This document shows, piece after piece, positions 1 to 9,373 of a stretch of DNA of 64,000 bases. Both the position numbers and the translations under genes were made by a program. Under the pieces are notes generated by a model. That model did no database searches. It was not told the origin of the DNA and saw nothing but the letters and a program-made list of their open reading frames with translations. Within the stretch, counting starts at the first letter, position 1, and each line of letters starts with the position of its first letter. The DNA comes from Amylibacter marinus (GTDB lineage Bacteria > Pseudomonadota > Alphaproteobacteria > Rhodobacterales > Rhodobacteraceae): positions 372,001-436,000 of the forward strand of contig NZ_BSNN01000004.1 of the NCBI RefSeq assembly GCF_030160015.1, in the 5' to 3' direction.

Positions 1-538
1 CCCCGGCCTTGTAAACCACACGATTGATTTCCTGTTTTGGATACAGATCCAACAACAATGTACCAAAAGAGCGAATAGATGATGCATCTAGCCAATCAGT
101 TAGTGCCGAAATAGGACGTTGGTCGCAAAACGGATAGACGAAAAATTCATCGACATCGACCACCAAGCACCAATGACCATCTGCATATTTATTCTGCAAA
201 AAATTCAACCAATGCACACCAAAGCCCGCCCTCTTGTAGCTGGCTTTGGTGTGCCAGATTGATGTATCAGGCTGTTTTTTTAGGTATTCCAGTGTCCCGT
301 CTTTGGATCCGTTATCCACAAAGATGAATTTGTTAACGCCCAATTTACGATAGTATTCAAAGAAGAACGGCAAGCGAACGGCCTCGTCCCGTACGGTTGA
401 AAACAGTATGATGTCTTTCTTGCGGATATTATTGGTACGGTTTTTTACGCAGGACAAATCCCTAGTGCCGCGCCGAATGGCACGCAGGCGGCGGCGTTTC
501 CGCTCTAGGCGTAGCCGATATCGTCCAAATAGGTTCAC
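1..538 (-). CDS. Glycosyltransferase family 2-like protein, 3' end cut by the window
   Basis: The visible 179 residues start at a GTG at 538 and run off the left edge. After a basic N-terminus rich in Arg/Lys, residues 75-82 read DNGSKDGT and residues 128-136 DVDEFFVYP. This is the pattern of the Glyco_tranf_2_4/GT92-like group, where the acidic residues bind the nucleotide-sugar metal ion. It lies 9 bases after the GT4 gene and so is probably the last visible gene of the same minus-strand glycan operon. The start is uncertain because no good ribosome binding site precedes the GTG. Donor and acceptor cannot be told from sequence. Confidence 0.7.
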   Translation of the reverse strand, partial: MNLFGRYRLRLERKRRRLRAIRRGTRDLSCVKNRTNNIRKKDIILFSTVRDEAVRLPFFFEYYRKLGVNKFIFVDNGSKDGTLEYLKKQPDTSIWHTKASYKRAGFGVHWLNFLQNKYADGHWCLVVDVDEFFVYPFCDQRPISALTDWLDASSIRSFGTLLLDLYPKQEINRVVYKAG

Positions 539-547
539 TAGGTCAAC

Positions 548-1786
548 TTAATCATAACTTCTATGGTTTGAATAAACGCTGTTAAAAAAATGTGTCCAAT
601 TAATGACAAAAGCAGGCATATCGGTAAACACTGGATCAACAGTTCTTGTATTGTTTTTGGATGCGTAGCGCAATATCGTTTCAGCCCACCTATTTTGTGC
701 GGTTGCGGGGATAAATTCGCCACTCCGAGGTAATATCTCTTGAAACACCGGTATATCCGAGCAAATCACATCTCGACCACAGGCCAGAGCCTCGATCGCT
801 GGTAGACCAAAGCCCTCGACATAACTTGGGAACAGCAGTGCTTTGCTGGCCTTCAGGGCTGATGCTACTTGCTGATCCGAGAAATTATTGTATTCAAAAA
901 TATGCTGACCCCGCATCGGGTGATTATCAAGACTGTGAAAAAATTCCTGGGTTTCCCACCCGCGCTTTCCCACCAGTAGTAGATTGGGGATATCGGCCGT
1001 TGGCAATGTTTTCCCGTAATTTTCCCAGATATTTAGAAGCATCTGTATATTTTTGCGCGGTTCGATCGTGCCTAGACACAGAAAAGATGGCCGATCATTA
1101 ATGTGCAATGCCATAACAGAATCCAGATCAGGGACCGTGTGCACCAAATAGTGCACCGAGGTTTCACACACGCTCCTTGGATTCTTGACCCTAATCACCC
1201 GCTGCACACATGCCTCGGTATATTCAGAATTACAAATTATCTGATCCGCATATTTCGCCACATTGCCCAACATGCGATCAAACCGTTGACTGACCTCAGG
1301 ATTGCAAAACTCTGGGAAATCAATCGGGATCACATCATGGATCATTACCATCACCCTGTCGCACTTCCCGGCCTTTAAATCAGACATCGTAGAATCAGAA
1401 AGGTTGGAATGGCTGGGATTGAAATACGTAAAAGGGCCATCGAATTGCCCCCTTAGATTTGTAATTATTTCCGCAAGTCTTGCCTGCATCAGCGCCAAGT
1501 CGCGCATCGAAGTAAGGATACGGCGAAACAGCTTAGTACGTTTAAACCGCAGGCGATCTATCCCCCGCGCCCTTTGCCATTGATTGGTTTCAGACATCCG
1601 AAGCAGGCGCTGCATTCCGTGGCGATCAAACAGAAAATGAACCCGTTTAGACCTGTATACGAAATAGGGGTTTTCACAGCGATCTAGGGCATCTAGCACA
1701 GCTGCGCGCATCACGCGATCTATGCCTGTATCGTGACCCATGGTAAATCGGGACACGAAGCGCGTTATATCTAAAATCAAGTTCAT
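548..1786 (-). CDS. Glycosyltransferase group 1 (GT4 family)
   Basis: A 412-residue GT-B enzyme that should move a sugar from a nucleotide donor onto a growing surface glycan on the cytoplasmic side. The C-terminal half carries the family signatures: GTIEPRKN at residues 239-246, and PSYVEGFGLPAIEA at 320-333 with the EX7E-type acidic pair of GT4 enzymes. The N-terminal 100 residues are basic and not recognisable. It follows galU by 35 bases on the same strand. The ribosome binding site (AGAAGAG) lies inside a perfect hairpin just upstream. Substrate specificity cannot be inferred. Confidence 0.85.
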   Translation of the reverse strand: MNLILDITRFVSRFTMGHDTGIDRVMRAAVLDALDRCENPYFVYRSKRVHFLFDRHGMQRLLRMSETNQWQRARGIDRLRFKRTKLFRRILTSMRDLALMQARLAEIITNLRGQFDGPFTYFNPSHSNLSDSTMSDLKAGKCDRVMVMIHDVIPIDFPEFCNPEVSQRFDRMLGNVAKYADQIICNSEYTEACVQRVIRVKNPRSVCETSVHYLVHTVPDLDSVMALHINDRPSFLCLGTIEPRKNIQMLLNIWENYGKTLPTADIPNLLLVGKRGWETQEFFHSLDNHPMRGQHIFEYNNFSDQQVASALKASKALLFPSYVEGFGLPAIEALACGRDVICSDIPVFQEILPRSGEFIPATAQNRWAETILRYASKNNTRTVDPVFTDMPAFVINWTHFFNSVYSNHRSYD

Positions 1787-1788
1787 GC

Positions 1789-1811
1789 GCTCTTCTTATC
1801 GATAGAAGAGC
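1789..1811 (-). promoter_or_regulatory. Hairpin covering the ribosome binding site of the GT4 gene
   Basis: Perfect 8-base inverted repeat GCTCTTCT (1789..1796) and AGAAGAGC (1804..1811) with a 7-base loop. In the minus-strand transcript the second arm written to the start codon contains AGAAGAG, the likely Shine-Dalgarno sequence of the GT4 gene starting at 1786. The repeat is read directly; sequestration of the site is inference. No U-run follows, so it is not a normal terminator. Confidence 0.5.
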
Positions 1812-1821
1812 AAAATGACCA

Positions 1822-2715
1822 CTATTGCGCGGCGCGGCGAATTTCCACGGTCTGTACAAGGAAATCCATGAACTCATCTGACAGCTCTTCACGGGCTAGA
1901 CCAAAGGCCACCGTGGCCTGTAGGAACCCCGCCTTTGACCCGCAATCATACCGCTGACCATCAAACCGTAATCCGTAGATATTGTCAGATTTCTGAATTT
2001 CATGTGCGATAGCATCGGTTAGCTGAATTTCACCACCCGCACCAGTTTCCGTATTGGTTAGGTTTTTCAGGATATTTGGAGTGAGGATATACCGCCCGAT
2101 TACCGCTAAATTCGATGGCGCATCCGCAGGTTTTGGTTTTTCCACCATTCCCTTCACAGAGACCAGCTTGCCCATATCCTCTTTTACATCCACCAGGCCG
2201 TAATCGCCTGCGCGCTCTGGCGGAACCTCCATCACTGCCACCATGTTTCCGCCCGTGTTTTCATAGGCTTCCATCATTTGGCGCAAGCACCCCTTGGGTG
2301 CGGAAATTACATCATCAGGCAGGATCACCGCAAAGGGTTCATCCCCAATCAAGCGCGCCGCACAAGAAACCGCATGCCCCAGACCATGGGCCTCGCGTTG
2401 GCGCACATAGACAATCTCGCCGCTGTTCATTGTCACGTCTTGTACCGTTTCCAGCAGCGCATCTTTCCCTTTGCGCGCCAATGCGGATTCCAATTCTGGC
2501 GAGCCATCGAAATAGTCCTCAAGTGCGCCTTTGCCGCGCGATGTCACGAATATGAATTCCTCTATTCCTGCATCCCGCGCCTCGTCGATTGCGTATTGGA
2601 TCAGGGGGCGGTCAACCAAAGACAGGATCTCCTTGGGGATTGATTTTGTAGCCGGCAAAAATCGTGTACCCAAACCTGCGACGGGAAAAATAGCTTTGGT
2701 AACTTTGTTTTTCAT
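1822..2715 (-). CDS. galU: UTP--glucose-1-phosphate uridylyltransferase
   Basis: GalU makes UDP-glucose from UTP and glucose 1-phosphate in the cytoplasm, the donor for LPS, capsule and exopolysaccharide glucose. The 297-residue protein has the nucleotidyltransferase signature GLGTRFLPATKSIPKE at residues 15-30 and later VEKP and DCGSK segments typical of bacterial GalU; the length is normal. The start at 2715 has AAGGA eight bases upstream. It sits in a minus-strand run with kdsB and glycosyltransferases, which fits precursor supply. The 119-base gap behind the preceding GT2 gene could hold its own promoter. Confidence 0.95.
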   Translation of the reverse strand: MKNKVTKAIFPVAGLGTRFLPATKSIPKEILSLVDRPLIQYAIDEARDAGIEEFIFVTSRGKGALEDYFDGSPELESALARKGKDALLETVQDVTMNSGEIVYVRQREAHGLGHAVSCAARLIGDEPFAVILPDDVISAPKGCLRQMMEAYENTGGNMVAVMEVPPERAGDYGLVDVKEDMGKLVSVKGMVEKPKPADAPSNLAVIGRYILTPNILKNLTNTETGAGGEIQLTDAIAHEIQKSDNIYGLRFDGQRYDCGSKAGFLQATVAFGLAREELSDEFMDFLVQTVEIRRAAQ

Positions 2716-2834
2716 TGTTGTGATCCTTGTCTTGGTAAATTTATTTCTGACATAGAATTAGGATCAAAATATTACGAAAGCATGTTCCACTTGTGCCGAA
2801 ATCACGCTGTTTCAAAGCTTGGTTAATTCTAATT

Positions 2835-4055
2835 TTAATAAAACCGAGCATCAATTCCGAGGCGCTTTACCTCTGCAATCACGCGGGATTTAATTGTAAA
2901 TCCCTTTAAAAATAAGAGCGATCCACTGCGATTTGATTTACCAAAAACACCGCCCGTTTGCATCCAGTACCCGTCTTTGTGAAAAATTCGTTTGTGAAAC
3001 AATGTGGTGTAACTAAGGCAAAATGCATTCACAATGTTGCCTCGATCCGCTGATTCTTTGGCGCGTTTCATAAGTGATCCGCGCCGCCAAATGCTGGCAT
3101 GTAAAACCACATCCCCCATTTCAGAGGTTGGGTATTGCAGGAAATCAGATGCCTGCTCAATTGCACCCACGGGTGAAAACACTGCGCTATCAGATAGCCC
3201 TGCCTTAAGCGTATCCATCAAATATCCCATGTCCATCACATCCAGATGGCCCCAGACCAGCAGACCAGACAATCGCCGGTGCTGATCCTTGGAGAACTGT
3301 GCACACTGAGCATCAATCTGCTCTGGGGCATGTTTTTGTAAAAACCGTTGCATGGATCGGCCCAATAGCTCTAGCGATTGTGGTATGCGCGCGGCACTGC
3401 GTCTGGTGCTGGCGGCAAATCCATGATGCACCTGTGCGTCGGGGATAATGCTGGTCAACCACCCCGCTTGGGCCACCCTTAGGCTCAGATCAGTTTCATC
3501 AAGATAATAGCGAAAGCCCTCGTCAAATCCGCCCAATGGCAAAATAGCTGATAGGCGAAACGCACAGTTGGTGCCCTGCACTTTTAGCACACGCCCGTTT
3601 TCAATACCCCTTGTCATAGGGGCCGTTATTTCCAGATCATAATCCCGCCCACAGACATCAAATTCAATACCCCGCCACTGATAAGAAATACCATTGCGCC
3701 CGCGTACAAATCCGCCCGCCGCCCCAACCTGTGGATTATCAAATGCAGGGATTAACCGTGCCAGCCAGTCTGGATCGGGAATGGCATCATCATCGATAAA
3801 GGCGGCGATTTCCCCTGCCGCAATTGCCAGCCCCTGATTGCGCGCAGCTGATATATTCTCTTGGGTAAAGTTTACATATTTGATGTGATCAGGGTCAATC
3901 TCTGGCGGCACAAAGCCCGCTGGCTGAGACCGCGTAACCACGATCACCTCAAAATTCTTAAACCGCTGAAGGCGCAGCGCACGTAGCACAGATGTCAACA
4001 GATCATCGCGCCCTTGGGACACAATGATAACGCTGATTGCGGGCTGTGCGGTCAT
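2835..4055 (-). CDS. Glycosyltransferase family 2
   Basis: A 406-residue protein with an N-terminal GT-A domain: ISVIIVSQGRDD at residues 7-18, a conserved ENISAARNQG segment near 66-75, and the metal-binding acidic motif IDDDAIPD at 87-94. The C-terminal 150 residues show no family I recognise. It probably transfers a sugar to a surface glycan. Its start codon overlaps the kdsB stop by four bases (ATGA), so the two are translationally coupled and the context is LPS or capsule assembly. Donor and acceptor are unknown. Confidence 0.85.
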   Translation of the reverse strand: MTAQPAISVIIVSQGRDDLLTSVLRALRLQRFKNFEVIVVTRSQPAGFVPPEIDPDHIKYVNFTQENISAARNQGLAIAAGEIAAFIDDDAIPDPDWLARLIPAFDNPQVGAAGGFVRGRNGISYQWRGIEFDVCGRDYDLEITAPMTRGIENGRVLKVQGTNCAFRLSAILPLGGFDEGFRYYLDETDLSLRVAQAGWLTSIIPDAQVHHGFAASTRRSAARIPQSLELLGRSMQRFLQKHAPEQIDAQCAQFSKDQHRRLSGLLVWGHLDVMDMGYLMDTLKAGLSDSAVFSPVGAIEQASDFLQYPTSEMGDVVLHASIWRRGSLMKRAKESADRGNIVNAFCLSYTTLFHKRIFHKDGYWMQTGGVFGKSNRSGSLLFLKGFTIKSRVIAEVKRLGIDARFY

Positions 4056-4840
4056 TCAATCCCCAGTTTTTGCAACATGCCGTTTACGCGCTCGATATCA
4101 CTGGGGTTGTTCACCTCCCAAAAGGCGCGCCCCTTGCCATCCACCAGCTGGCAATGGATCTTGCGGCCATTTTCTAGAAACCGCAATTGCTCTAGACCCT
4201 CGGCCGTTTCCAGCGGGCCTGTGGGCCATGTTAGGTAATCACGCAGGGCCGCTGGGCGGTATGCATAAATACCAACGTGGTGATAAACCTGCGTTGCGGG
4301 ATCATCTGCATAGGGCAAAACCTCTTTGGAAAAGTACAGCGCACGGCCCGTATCATCAAACACTGCGGTGGTACCCCCCACCTGCCCTGCGGCACGATCC
4401 GCTTGGAATGCCTGCACCGTTTCGCTGTCGCATAACAGCACAGGTGTCACCATATCAGCCCCATGACCGCTGTCGAAACTGGCGATCAGCTCTTCTACAA
4501 ACCATGCAGGGCTAAGTGGCGCATCGCCCTGTAGGTTCACCACCAAATCATAAGATTTATCAATATTGTTAATCGCATCGGCACAACGCTCGGTGCCATT
4601 TTGACAAGAGGCGCTGGTCATCACCACATCCGCCCCAAAGGCCCGCGCGGCATCACGAATGCGATCATCGTCCGTGGCGACCACCACATCTACATCTGCG
4701 GTTGCCACCGCCATCGCCGCCTCCCAGCTGCGCTGGATCAGAGATTTTTTAACACCAGATGCACCTGTTAGCTCCGCCAAAGGTTTGCCGGGAAATCGGC
4801 TGGATGCATAGCGCGCGGGAACGACGATTAACGTGGACAT
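4052..4840 (-). CDS. kdsB: 3-deoxy-manno-octulosonate cytidylyltransferase (CMP-Kdo synthetase)
   Basis: KdsB activates Kdo with CTP to give CMP-Kdo for lipid A-core synthesis and, in some bacteria, capsule linkers. The 262-residue protein starts with the family motif RYASSRFPGKPL (residues 10-21), followed by ATDDDRI and by VNLQGDAPLSP, where QGD is the usual nucleotide/metal-binding loop. It seems to carry a few extra residues (LTGASGVKK) before the conserved IQR segment. Its start overlaps the cysQ stop by one base and its stop overlaps the next GT2 start. CMP-Kdo would also feed the Kps-like proteins near 37-38 kb, if those are Kdo transferases. Confidence 0.93.
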   Translation of the reverse strand: MSTLIVVPARYASSRFPGKPLAELTGASGVKKSLIQRSWEAAMAVATADVDVVVATDDDRIRDAARAFGADVVMTSASCQNGTERCADAINNIDKSYDLVVNLQGDAPLSPAWFVEELIASFDSGHGADMVTPVLLCDSETVQAFQADRAAGQVGGTTAVFDDTGRALYFSKEVLPYADDPATQVYHHVGIYAYRPAALRDYLTWPTGPLETAEGLEQLRFLENGRKIHCQLVDGKGRAFWEVNNPSDIERVNGMLQKLGIE

Positions 4841-5637
4841 TATGCTTTTTCCAATGTGATGCCCGGTGCATAGGCGATGAAGAACGGGTTTTCGAAGATG
4901 TTTTTGCCATAGGTTAGCGGCGTGTGGTCATCATAGCGCACCACATGCCCACCTGCGCCCAGCAATACCGCATGACCTGCGGCTGTGTCCCATTCCATGG
5001 TGCGGCCAACGCGGGGGTATATATCCGCCTCGCCCGTGGCAATCAGGCAGAACTTCAACGAAGAGCCCGCCGCACGGCTGTCGGCCACGTTGTATTTGGC
5101 GATGTAATCTTCCAATGCTTGGTCGCGGTGCGATTTTGATGCCACGACAATCAGCTTGTCCATATCTGGGGTGGATACCGAGATTGGGGTAACCTGACCA
5201 ATGGTATCCGCCATGAATGGGCCGGATTCTTCTACCGACTGACCATTTTCATCTGTGTAAAACAGGCGATCCTTGGCGGGGGCATAGACCACGCCCAGCG
5301 CGGGTCTGCCATCCACAACATAGGCGATATTCACCGTGAAATCCCCACGACGGTGGATGAATTCCTTGGTGCCGTCCAGTGGATCTACAATAAAGAATGT
5401 CTTGGCTTGTTCTGTATGGGTATCGGATTGTTCCTCGGTAACGATCGGCGCATCAGGAAAGGCGGCGCGTAGGCCCGCATAGATCAACTTGTCTGCGGTT
5501 TCATCCGCAATGGTTACCGGGCTTTCGTCGCTTTTCAGCTGAACCTCGAAATCATCGGACTGGTAAATTTCCATAATTTTTTCGCCAGCCTCGATAGCAA
5601 GTTGGCGAATTACGGGGATAATTTCAGCGGGGTTCAT
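4840..5637 (-). CDS. cysQ: 3'(2'),5'-bisphosphate nucleotidase
   Basis: CysQ hydrolyses 3'-phosphoadenosine 5'-phosphate to AMP, clearing a by-product of sulfate assimilation and sulfotransfer. The 265-residue protein has the inositol-phosphatase-superfamily metal site: TEEQ at residues 67-70, DPLDGT at 85-90, and EWDTAAGHAVL at 215-225. Length is normal. It is the first gene of the minus-strand run with kdsB, and 99 bases separate it from the divergent ABC permease gene, which must hold both promoters. In a glycan setting it may reflect sulfated sugars, but that is inference. SuhB is less likely. Confidence 0.92.
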   Translation of the reverse strand: MNPAEIIPVIRQLAIEAGEKIMEIYQSDDFEVQLKSDESPVTIADETADKLIYAGLRAAFPDAPIVTEEQSDTHTEQAKTFFIVDPLDGTKEFIHRRGDFTVNIAYVVDGRPALGVVYAPAKDRLFYTDENGQSVEESGPFMADTIGQVTPISVSTPDMDKLIVVASKSHRDQALEDYIAKYNVADSRAAGSSLKFCLIATGEADIYPRVGRTMEWDTAAGHAVLLGAGGHVVRYDDHTPLTYGKNIFENPFFIAYAPGITLEKA

Positions 5638-5736
5638 AATTTATTTCCTCTTGGAGACTAGCCATATAGCCACTGAATTAAATTTTATTCGGCAAAACAA
5701 CAAGTCTTATTGGAAATTAGCGCAGAAAGCCCGTAA

Positions 5737-6567
5737 ATGTCGTTTATGTTTACGCCACCAACAAAACCTAGCGGCATTGCCGAGGTGTTTCGCTTTTTTG
5801 ATCTGTTGTACCACTCGACCGTGCGCGAGGTGCGCAAGGCCAAGGTGAATCCGATGGTTGGATTGCTGAACGATATTTTGCAATCAATGATCTATGTGGC
5901 GTTTTTCTATTTCTTTATGCAGATCATGGGCATGCGTCAGCTGGCCGTGCGCGGTAATGAAATCTTGTTTGTGATGTCTGGGGTTTTTCTATTTCTGGTT
6001 CACGTCAAGGCAATTGGCGCGGTAATGAAAACCAAGGGCCCGCTGAACCAAATGAACCTGCATACGCATGTGACCTCTATCCTGAATATTCTAGCGGCGG
6101 CACTGGCGGCGGTCTATGTGCAGATTTTGGCGTTTTTCATTATTTTGTTCCTAACACATGTTCTACTGGAACCGGTCGAGATTTATTACCCTGCTGGGGT
6201 GGCGCTTTCGTTTTTCGTGGCTTGGCTGGCCGGCGTGGCAATAGGGAATTTGTTTTTGGCGATCTCTGTATTTCTACCTAAAACAATGCGCATCGTGGCA
6301 CAGACCTTTCAGCGTGTGAATATGGTATTCAGCGGCAAATTCAGCTTGGCCAACCTTATCCCCACCGCGATGTGGCCAATGTTTGCATGGAATCCATTGT
6401 TTCATACCATCGATTTCGCACGCTCTTCGATGTTTATAAACTATACCGCCACCCGCACCGATATCTCTTATGCGATCTATGTTAGCCTAGGCGTCCTATT
6501 GGCTGGGTTTATGGTGGATCACTGGACACGTAAATTCGCATCCGAAAGCTGGAAGGCGCGGCAATAA
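5737..6567 (+). CDS. ABC-2 type permease, polysaccharide export (KpsM-like)
   Basis: A 276-residue inner-membrane protein with about six hydrophobic segments (near residues 48-66, 78-98, 112-145, 155-185, 210-225 and 250-266), the layout of ABC-2 permeases such as KpsM and Wzm. These export capsule or O-antigen chains with an ATPase partner. No ATPase gene is beside it in this window, so the partner must be elsewhere. A second in-frame ATG lies at codon 4 and no strong ribosome site decides between them. It ends at 6567, directly against the stop of the convergent alkB gene. Confidence 0.8.
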   Translation: MSFMFTPPTKPSGIAEVFRFFDLLYHSTVREVRKAKVNPMVGLLNDILQSMIYVAFFYFFMQIMGMRQLAVRGNEILFVMSGVFLFLVHVKAIGAVMKTKGPLNQMNLHTHVTSILNILAAALAAVYVQILAFFIILFLTHVLLEPVEIYYPAGVALSFFVAWLAGVAIGNLFLAISVFLPKTMRIVAQTFQRVNMVFSGKFSLANLIPTAMWPMFAWNPLFHTIDFARSSMFINYTATRTDISYAIYVSLGVLLAGFMVDHWTRKFASESWKARQ

Positions 6568-7185
6568 TTATTTTGCCACGCGCAATGTCAAATTGATACG
6601 CCCACCATGCGCAAGCAGGCGAGATGTACCAAATTTTATCCGATCAATCCCGTGATAGGCCCTACGGGCATCGCCCCCCATCACCACCACATCGCCCGAG
6701 GATAACCATACGCTTTGGGTTGCATCGCCGCGCGCCATGCCCCCAACCCGAAACAACGCATCATCCCCCAGCGATATCGACAAAACCGGCCACGAAAAAT
6801 CCACCTCGTCATTGTCGCGGTGTAACCCCATTTTGGCCGTACCTGAGTAATAATTCAGCAAACAGGAATCGGGGGCGCGGTCTGTAGAAACCAACAGCCC
6901 CCATAGATTCAACAGCGGCGCAGGTATGGCCGGCCATTTCGTGCCATTTGGGTGGCGGGTAACATAGCGATATCCGGCCGCATCAGAATACCAACCATAG
7001 CGCCCCATAGATGTGGTGCGCACGCTTAGTGGCTGTCCGGATGGGGTATAGGATCGGTACAATGGTGCGCGTTCTACAGCCAAGCGCAGATCATGCACCA
7101 ACAGGCGCCGGTCATCCGCCGAGATCGCATTCTTAAAAATTTTGAAACCCTTAATCATTAAGGCCGGGCCAAGAGGTTCTGTCAT
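6568..7185 (-). CDS. alkB: Alpha-ketoglutarate-dependent dioxygenase AlkB (DNA alkylation repair)
   Basis: AlkB removes 1-methyladenine and 3-methylcytosine lesions by Fe(II)/2-oxoglutarate-dependent oxidative demethylation. The 205-residue protein keeps the iron ligands H122 and D124 (LHRDND) and H178 (YHGI), and the 2-oxoglutarate-binding RxNxTxR motif at residues 196-202. Length matches bacterial AlkB. It has no gap from the convergent permease gene. No Ada partner is nearby, so any adaptive-response control cannot be judged here. Confidence 0.93.
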   Translation of the reverse strand: MTEPLGPALMIKGFKIFKNAISADDRRLLVHDLRLAVERAPLYRSYTPSGQPLSVRTTSMGRYGWYSDAAGYRYVTRHPNGTKWPAIPAPLLNLWGLLVSTDRAPDSCLLNYYSGTAKMGLHRDNDEVDFSWPVLSISLGDDALFRVGGMARGDATQSVWLSSGDVVVMGGDARRAYHGIDRIKFGTSRLLAHGGRINLTLRVAK

Positions 7186-7243
7186 GCAAAATTAGTAACA
7201 AAAAGTTGCACCCCCACACCAGTTAAATTAGGTGAACTGGGTC

Positions 7244-7272
7244 TTGCGAATGCTGAACGAGCTTATTATATA
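7244..7272 (+). promoter_or_regulatory. Candidate promoter upstream of dnaK
   Basis: TTGCGA (7244..7249), a 17-base spacer and TATATA (7267..7272) form a sigma70-like pair about 100 bases before dnaK. The overlapping CTTG...CTTATTATA resembles the alphaproteobacterial heat-shock (RpoH) promoter type only loosely, with a short spacer. No CIRCE element was seen in the gap 7186..7369. Confidence 0.4.
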
Positions 7273-7369
7273 ACCTGATGCGTATCCGTGAATTCTTTGC
7301 GGGTATGGGATAGCGGTCAAATGCCATAATGGGTTTGGCCACAAAATCGCCAATAGAAGGAATGTTAAA

Positions 7370-9295
7370 ATGGCAAAAGTCATTGGTATTGATCTAGGAA
7401 CCACAAACTCTTGCGTTGCCATCATGGATGGTTCTCAGCCCAAGGTTGTAGAAAACGCAGAGGGTGCCCGCACCACCCCGTCTCTGGTTGCCTTCAAAGA
7501 CGAAGAGCGTCTGGTCGGCCAAGCCGCAAAACGCCAAGCGGTAACCAACCCCGAAAACACATTATTTGCTGTGAAGCGTTTGATCGGCCGTTCGATCAAT
7601 GATCCGCAAATCAAAAAAGAAATGAAGCACCTGCCCTTCAACGTAGTTGATGGCGGCAATGGTGATGCTTGGGTTCAAGTTGAGGGTGAAAAATACTCTC
7701 CTTCCCAAATCTCTGCTTTCATCCTGCAAAAGATGAAAGAAACCGCCGAGGGTTACCTAGGTGAAACAGTAACAGAAGCAGTTGTTACCGTTCCTGCATA
7801 CTTTAACGATGCACAACGCCAAGCAACAAAAGACGCGGGTAAAATCGCAGGTCTGAACGTTCTGCGTATCATCAACGAGCCAACAGCCGCGGCATTGGCA
7901 TATGGCCTGGATAAAGATGGCGATAAAACCATCGTTGTTTACGACCTTGGTGGTGGTACATTCGATGTGTCCGTTATGGAAATCGACGATGGCCTATTCG
8001 AAGTAAAATCAACCAACGGCGACACAGCGCTGGGCGGCGAAGATTTCGATATGCGCATCGTTCAATACTTGGCCGAAGAGTTCAAGAAAGAGAACGGCGT
8101 TGACCTTACCAAGGACAAAATGGCCCTACAGCGCCTGAAAGAAGCCGCCGAGAAAGCCAAGATCGAGCTGTCGTCTTCTACACAAACAGAAATCAACCAG
8201 CCGTTTATCTCTATGGATCCAAATGGCGGTCAGCCGTTGCACCTTGTGCTTAAACTGACCCGCGCCAAATTGGAAAGCTTGGTTGCCGACTTGATCAAAC
8301 GTTCTATGAAGCCTTGTGCCGCTGCATTGAAAGATGCTGGCCTGTCCAAAGATGACATCGACGAGGTTGTTTTGGTGGGTGGTATGACCCGTATGCCCAA
8401 AGTGATCGAAGCCGTTACCGAATTCTTCGGCAAAGAGCCGCACAAGGGTGTAAACCCTGACGAAGTGGTTGCCATGGGTGCCGCAATTCAGGCCGGTATC
8501 CTACAGGGCGATGTGAAAGACGTGGTTCTGCTGGATGTGACACCCCTGTCACTGGGCATCGAAACAATGGGCGGTATCTTTACCCGCCTGATCGATCGCA
8601 ACACTACGATCCCAACCAAGAAGTCTCAGGTATTCTCTACCGCAGAAGACAACCAAAATGCTGTGACCATCCGCGTATTCCAAGGGGAACGTGAAATGGC
8701 CGCGGACAACAAAATCTTGGGTCAATTTAACCTAGAAGATATCCCACCAGCACCACGCGGCATGCCACAAATCGAGGTGGCATTTGATATCGATGCCAAC
8801 GGTATCGTATCTGTATCCGCTACGGACAAAGGTACCAACAAAGAGCACAAGATCACGATCCAAGCTTCTGGTGGCCTGTCTGATGATGATATCGAACAAA
8901 TGGTTCAAGACGCCGAAGAGAATGCCGAAGCAGATAAAGAGCGCAAGGAATTGGTTGAGGCGAAGAATACCGCCGAGAGCATGATCCACGGCACTGAAAA
9001 ATCGCTGGAAGAGCATTCAGATAAGGTTGATCCAACAACTGTTGAGGTGATTGAGATGTCAATTGCCAACCTGAAAGAAGCCCTAGAAGGTGATGATGCA
9101 TCTAAAATCAGCGCCCGCACACAGGATCTATCAGAATCTTCAATGAAACTGGGCGAAGCCATCTACAAGGCACAGGCAGAAGCCGCACCAGAGGCCCCCG
9201 AAGGTATGGGTGACGACGATGCAGGCGAGCCTCGCGGCGTAGACGAAGACATCGTTGATGCAGATTTCGAAGACCTTGGCAAAGGCGATCGCTAA
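7370..9295 (+). CDS. dnaK: Molecular chaperone DnaK (Hsp70)
   Basis: DnaK binds exposed hydrophobic peptides in an ATP-driven cycle with DnaJ and GrpE. The 641-residue protein has [10 protein letters not shown] at residues 6-15, the second phosphate motif [11 protein letters not shown] near 193, the adenosine motif VGGMTRMP near 336, and an acidic C-terminal tail. Ribosome site GAAGGA lies 8 bases before the ATG. dnaJ follows after 78 bases that contain a strong hairpin. The grpE and hrcA partners lie about 4 kb further on the opposite strand. Confidence 0.99.
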   Translation: MAKVIGIDLGTTNSCVAIMDGSQPKVVENAEGARTTPSLVAFKDEERLVGQAAKRQAVTNPENTLFAVKRLIGRSINDPQIKKEMKHLPFNVVDGGNGDAWVQVEGEKYSPSQISAFILQKMKETAEGYLGETVTEAVVTVPAYFNDAQRQATKDAGKIAGLNVLRIINEPTAAALAYGLDKDGDKTIVVYDLGGGTFDVSVMEIDDGLFEVKSTNGDTALGGEDFDMRIVQYLAEEFKKENGVDLTKDKMALQRLKEAAEKAKIELSSSTQTEINQPFISMDPNGGQPLHLVLKLTRAKLESLVADLIKRSMKPCAAALKDAGLSKDDIDEVVLVGGMTRMPKVIEAVTEFFGKEPHKGVNPDEVVAMGAAIQAGILQGDVKDVVLLDVTPLSLGIETMGGIFTRLIDRNTTIPTKKSQVFSTAEDNQNAVTIRVFQGEREMAADNKILGQFNLEDIPPAPRGMPQIEVAFDIDANGIVSVSATDKGTNKEHKITIQASGGLSDDDIEQMVQDAEENAEADKERKELVEAKNTAESMIHGTEKSLEEHSDKVDPTTVEVIEMSIANLKEALEGDDASKISARTQDLSESSMKLGEAIYKAQAEAAPEAPEGMGDDDAGEPRGVDEDIVDADFEDLGKGDR

Positions 9296-9319
9296 TCCGC
9301 TCCCAAGCTCACTTTAATG

Positions 9320-9353
9320 GCGCTGGTTCTGTGGTAAAATACAGGGCCAGCGC
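9320..9353 (+). repeat. 13-bp hairpin in the dnaK-dnaJ gap
   Basis: The arms 9320..9332 and 9341..9353 pair over 13 positions, including two G-U wobbles, around an 8-base loop (GGTAAAAT). Only a weak T-stretch (TCTTTCG) follows. It may act as a partial terminator or an RNase-stop that gives more dnaK than dnaJ message. The structure is read from sequence; the role is inferred. Confidence 0.6.
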
Positions 9354-9373
9354 TCTTTCGCGAAGGAGACAAC

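Noticed and set aside
7186-7369. CIRCE operator upstream of dnaK
   Set aside because: No TTAGCACTC/GAGTGCTAA arms are present, despite hrcA being nearby.
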